Below, piece by piece: positions 5,756-7,358 of a DNA stretch of 7,358 nt; positions within the stretch are counted from its first letter, which is position 1; every line of letters starts with the position of its first letter. Under the pieces are notes generated by a model that worked only from the letters and a program-made list of their open reading frames with translations, had not been told where the DNA came from and ran no database searches. The position numbers and the translations under genes were made by a program. Source of the stretch: Betaproteobacteria bacterium (GTDB lineage Bacteria; Pseudomonadota; Gammaproteobacteria; Burkholderiales; Rhodocyclaceae); NCBI GenBank assembly GCA_028065725.1, contig JAPTVL010000054.1:1-7358 (forward strand), written 5' to 3'.

Positions 5756-5776
5756 CGGTCTCGGGACGACGCTTAC
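5756..5776 (-). repeat. Possible second IS66-type terminal repeat
   Basis: Reading inward on the minus strand this begins GTAAGCGTCGTCCCG. Compared with the right end of the complete element it matches 14 bases with one gap and one mismatch over the first 16. It sits 30 bases beyond the stop of the pRiA4b ORF-3-like remnant, just as the genuine end sits 27 bases beyond the tnpC stop. It may be the right end of an older IS66-type element. There is no body of that element and no matching flank, so chance similarity remains possible. Confidence 0.4.
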
Positions 5777-5814
5777 GATGGCGGCGATGCCGACGATGGG
5801 CATCTATCCGGTCA

Positions 5815-6273
5815 CAGGAATCCGACGACGACACCATTCGCAGAGCGATCGGAGCTGGCGTCGCGGCCTACGTCGTCGATGGCCTAGCACCGGCCTGCTT
5901 CAAACCGGTGATCGATGTCGCCATCGCCCGTTTTGAAGTGCACCAGACACTCAAGCAGGAACTGGTGGAGGTGACCCGGAAGCTCTCCGACCGCAAGCTG
6001 ATCGAGCGCGCCAAGGGCATCCTGATGAAAACTCGTGGCCTCGACGAGGATGCCGCCTATGTTGCTCTGCGCCGTCTGGCGATGGATCGCAATAGCCATG
6101 CCGCCGTCCAACATGAAGTCAGTTCGGCGCGGCGAGTCTATGGTCACCACGATACGACGACTTCGGCGGAAAATGAGCGCTGCGTAAACCAAGCCAAGGA
6201 AGCTTCTTCGGGTACAACAAACAAGGGGGAAAAAGTTTCTAATCGAAAGAGGAGCAATGACTGCGGCGCCTGA
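5815..6273 (+). pseudogene. C-terminal half of a NasT/AmiR-type ANTAR response regulator
   Basis: From about 5815 the plus strand reads QESDDDTIRRAIGAGVAAYV and VDGLAPACFKPVIDVAIARF, the end of the receiver-like domain, followed by a coiled-coil linker (QTLKQELVEVTRKLSDRK) and the ANTAR RNA-binding domain, LIERAKGILMKTRGLDEDAA with YVALRRLAMDRN (to about 6093). ANTAR regulators of the NasT group bind paired hairpins in leader RNAs and prevent termination, commonly of nitrate or nitrite assimilation operons. A whole protein is about 190-200 residues; roughly the first 80-90 are missing, with no frame for them upstream. GTG 5908 could be miscalled as a start. After DRN (6093) the sequence no longer resembles the family and runs on as about 60 unrelated, polar residues to TGA 6273, so the 3' end is also replaced or frameshifted. 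It is very unlikely to work as a phospho-regulated antiterminator. Confidence 0.75.
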
Positions 6274-6373
6274 GTGTTTGGTGGCGGTCGCTCGAACGCG
6301 CGCCCGTCAAGCTTGCTTCACATATTCCTCGAATTCCTCCAGTGGGAGCGGGCGACTGTACAGATACCCCTGA
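6257..6373 (+). pseudogene. Orphan 5' end of an unidentified gene
   Basis: ATG 6257 is preceded by AAAGAGGAG, a strong Shine-Dalgarno-like stretch, within an A-rich leader (about 6215-6256). The frame begins MTAAPECLVAVARTRARQAC. It enters the antisense of the convergent EAL gene after about 17 codons and stops at TGA 6373, so only the first dozen or so residues can be original. This suggests the beginning of a gene whose remainder was lost when the EAL-side DNA was joined. The family cannot be told. The start overlaps the end of the ANTAR remnant's open frame. Confidence 0.3.
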
Positions 6374-7358
6374 TAGGCATGGCAACCTTGACGAGCGAGG
6401 AGGTCTTTCTGATCTACGGTTTCAACTCCCTCAGCGATGACCTCCAACCCCATACTTTGGGCAAGGGCGACAATCATTTTTGCAATGGCCGAATCGTTTG
6501 GATCTACCAGGATATCCCGTACAAACGACTGATCTATTTTCAGCTGGTACAGAGGTAGGCGCTTCAGATAGGCGAGCGAGGAATAACCAGTGCCGAAATC
6601 GTCCAGGGAGAAACTTACCCCTCGTGTCTTCAGGGCGTTCATGTTTTCTATGACGGCATCCACATCGTCAAGAAGCAGACTCTCGGTCAATTCCAGCTTG
6701 AGTTTCCGTGGGTCGGCGCCAGTTAGATCAAGCACCGCCAGTACCTGATCAACGAAGCCCTTATGGTGGAACTGGCGGGCGCTGACATTGACCGCCAAAC
6801 TCAACTGGGCCGTCGCCGGTTGTACTGACCAATCTGCAAGTTGTCGGCAGGCCTTTTCCAGCACCCAGGATCCAAGCGGCAGTATCAGCCCCGTTTCCTC
6901 TGCCAGAGGTATGAATTCTGTGGGCGATACTACTCCCCGTGCCGGGTGTTGCCAGCGCACCAGGGCCTCGGCTCCGGTAACCCGGCCTTCGCTGTCTACT
7001 TGCGGCTGGTAGTAAAGGCAGAACTGGTCCTCCTGGATTGCCCGGTGAAGTTCTGTCTCCAGGGCAGCACGAGCCATCAGCATGGCCTGCAGGTCGGGAT
7101 CGTAGAAGCGCAAGTTGTTGTGCCCCGATGACTTGGCCTGGTACATCGCCAGATCTGCCCGTTTAAACAGCTCTTCGATGCTGTCATCTTGATCAGCAAA
7201 CAATGTGACACCAATGCTCGGTGTACCTGTGTATTCGTGACCGGCGAGATCGTAAGGACGATTGAGTTCGACAAGAACCTTCTCGCCGACCGTCTCCGCC
7301 TGAGCGGCGGCCTCATTGGCGGTCGCAGAAAGATCCTCCAGCATTATCACGAACGATC
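6307..7358 (-). CDS. GGDEF-EAL protein, probable cyclic-di-GMP phosphodiesterase (partial)
   Basis: The gene runs leftward from beyond the right edge and ends in TGA at 6309-6307; about 350 residues are visible. The first 85 are the C-terminal half of a GGDEF domain, ending in RADLAMYQAKSSGHNNLRFY. The EAL domain follows (about 95-345, counted from the GTG at 7350): EALVRW at 128-133, N188 in NVSARQF, E220 in ELTES, D250-D251 in DDFGTGYSSL, K271 in LKIDQSFV, E307 in AEGVE and Q327 in YQGYLYSRPL. All known metal- and substrate-contacting positions are present, so it should hydrolyse c-di-GMP to pGpG. At the edge, the residues before VIMLEDL are S-F, where GGDEF proteins have E-F, so the cyclase signature may be degenerate. 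Sensor domains, if any, lie outside. A GTG at 7350 is an internal codon, not the start. It is convergent with the gene scraps to its left. Confidence 0.93.
   Translation of the reverse strand, partial: SFVIMLEDLSATANEAAAQAETVGEKVLVELNRPYDLAGHEYTGTPSIGVTLFADQDDSIEELFKRADLAMYQAKSSGHNNLRFYDPDLQAMLMARAALETELHRAIQEDQFCLYYQPQVDSEGRVTGAEALVRWQHPARGVVSPTEFIPLAEETGLILPLGSWVLEKACRQLADWSVQPATAQLSLAVNVSARQFHHKGFVDQVLAVLDLTGADPRKLKLELTESLLLDDVDAVIENMNALKTRGVSFSLDDFGTGYSSLAYLKRLPLYQLKIDQSFVRDILVDPNDSAIAKMIVALAQSMGLEVIAEGVETVDQKDLLARQGCHAYQGYLYSRPLPLEEFEEYVKQA

Noticed and set aside
5884..6192. 102-codon minus-strand frame opposite the ANTAR remnant
   Set aside because: The opposite strand encodes an unmistakable ANTAR domain; the minus frame has no recognisable content.
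1..7358. CRISPR array, tRNA, rRNA or riboswitch
   Set aside because: No regularly spaced repeats, no tRNA-like cloverleaf with a TTCGA-type arm in the right geometry, no rRNA-like conserved stretch and no known riboswitch pattern were seen on either strand by eye.

Overview
The window looks like chromosomal DNA of a GC-rich proteobacterium (probably beta- or gammaproteobacterial, judged from family content and codon use; no rRNA or other decisive marker is present). It has three intact cargo-type genes or gene parts (an EamA/DMT exporter, a LysR regulator, a GGDEF-EAL protein running off the right edge), one complete IS66-family insertion sequence, and an unusual number of broken gene ends packed between them.

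Layout. 1-630 holds no intact gene: a hairpin near the left edge, a 43-residue minus-strand relic that resembles the start of an IS1634-type transposase, and a possible minus-strand relic interrupted at a run of seven C. 631-1587 is an EamA/DMT-family transporter and 1627-2544 a LysR-family regulator, both on the plus strand 39 bases apart and probably a functional pair. 2545-2870 has coding-like composition but nothing I recognise. 2871-3129 (minus) is the C-terminal part of a second, different LysR regulator, cut off exactly at the left end of the IS66 element.

3130-5640 is the IS66 element: matching terminal repeats beginning GTAAGCG, and tnpA, tnpB and tnpC all open with their key residues present. 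A perfect hairpin covers the tnpA start region, tnpA and tnpB overlap by ATGA, and a perfect extended -10 lies so close to the tnpC start that a leaderless tnpC mRNA is possible. The 8-base flanks of the element do not match, and the two sides carry pieces of unrelated genes, so this is a rearrangement junction rather than a simple insertion.

Right of the element, 5641-5746 is the C-terminus of a pRiA4b ORF-3-like protein, followed 30 bases later by what looks like another IS66-type end (5756-5776). Then comes the C-terminal half of a NasT-like ANTAR regulator (5815-6273), an orphan gene start with a Shine-Dalgarno sequence (6257), and, convergent, the GGDEF-EAL gene (6307 to the right edge, minus). 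The picture is a graveyard built by repeated IS activity. I see no convincing new defence or biosynthetic system; the most interesting material is the IS66 control structures and the layered IS66 ends with a possible passenger gene.
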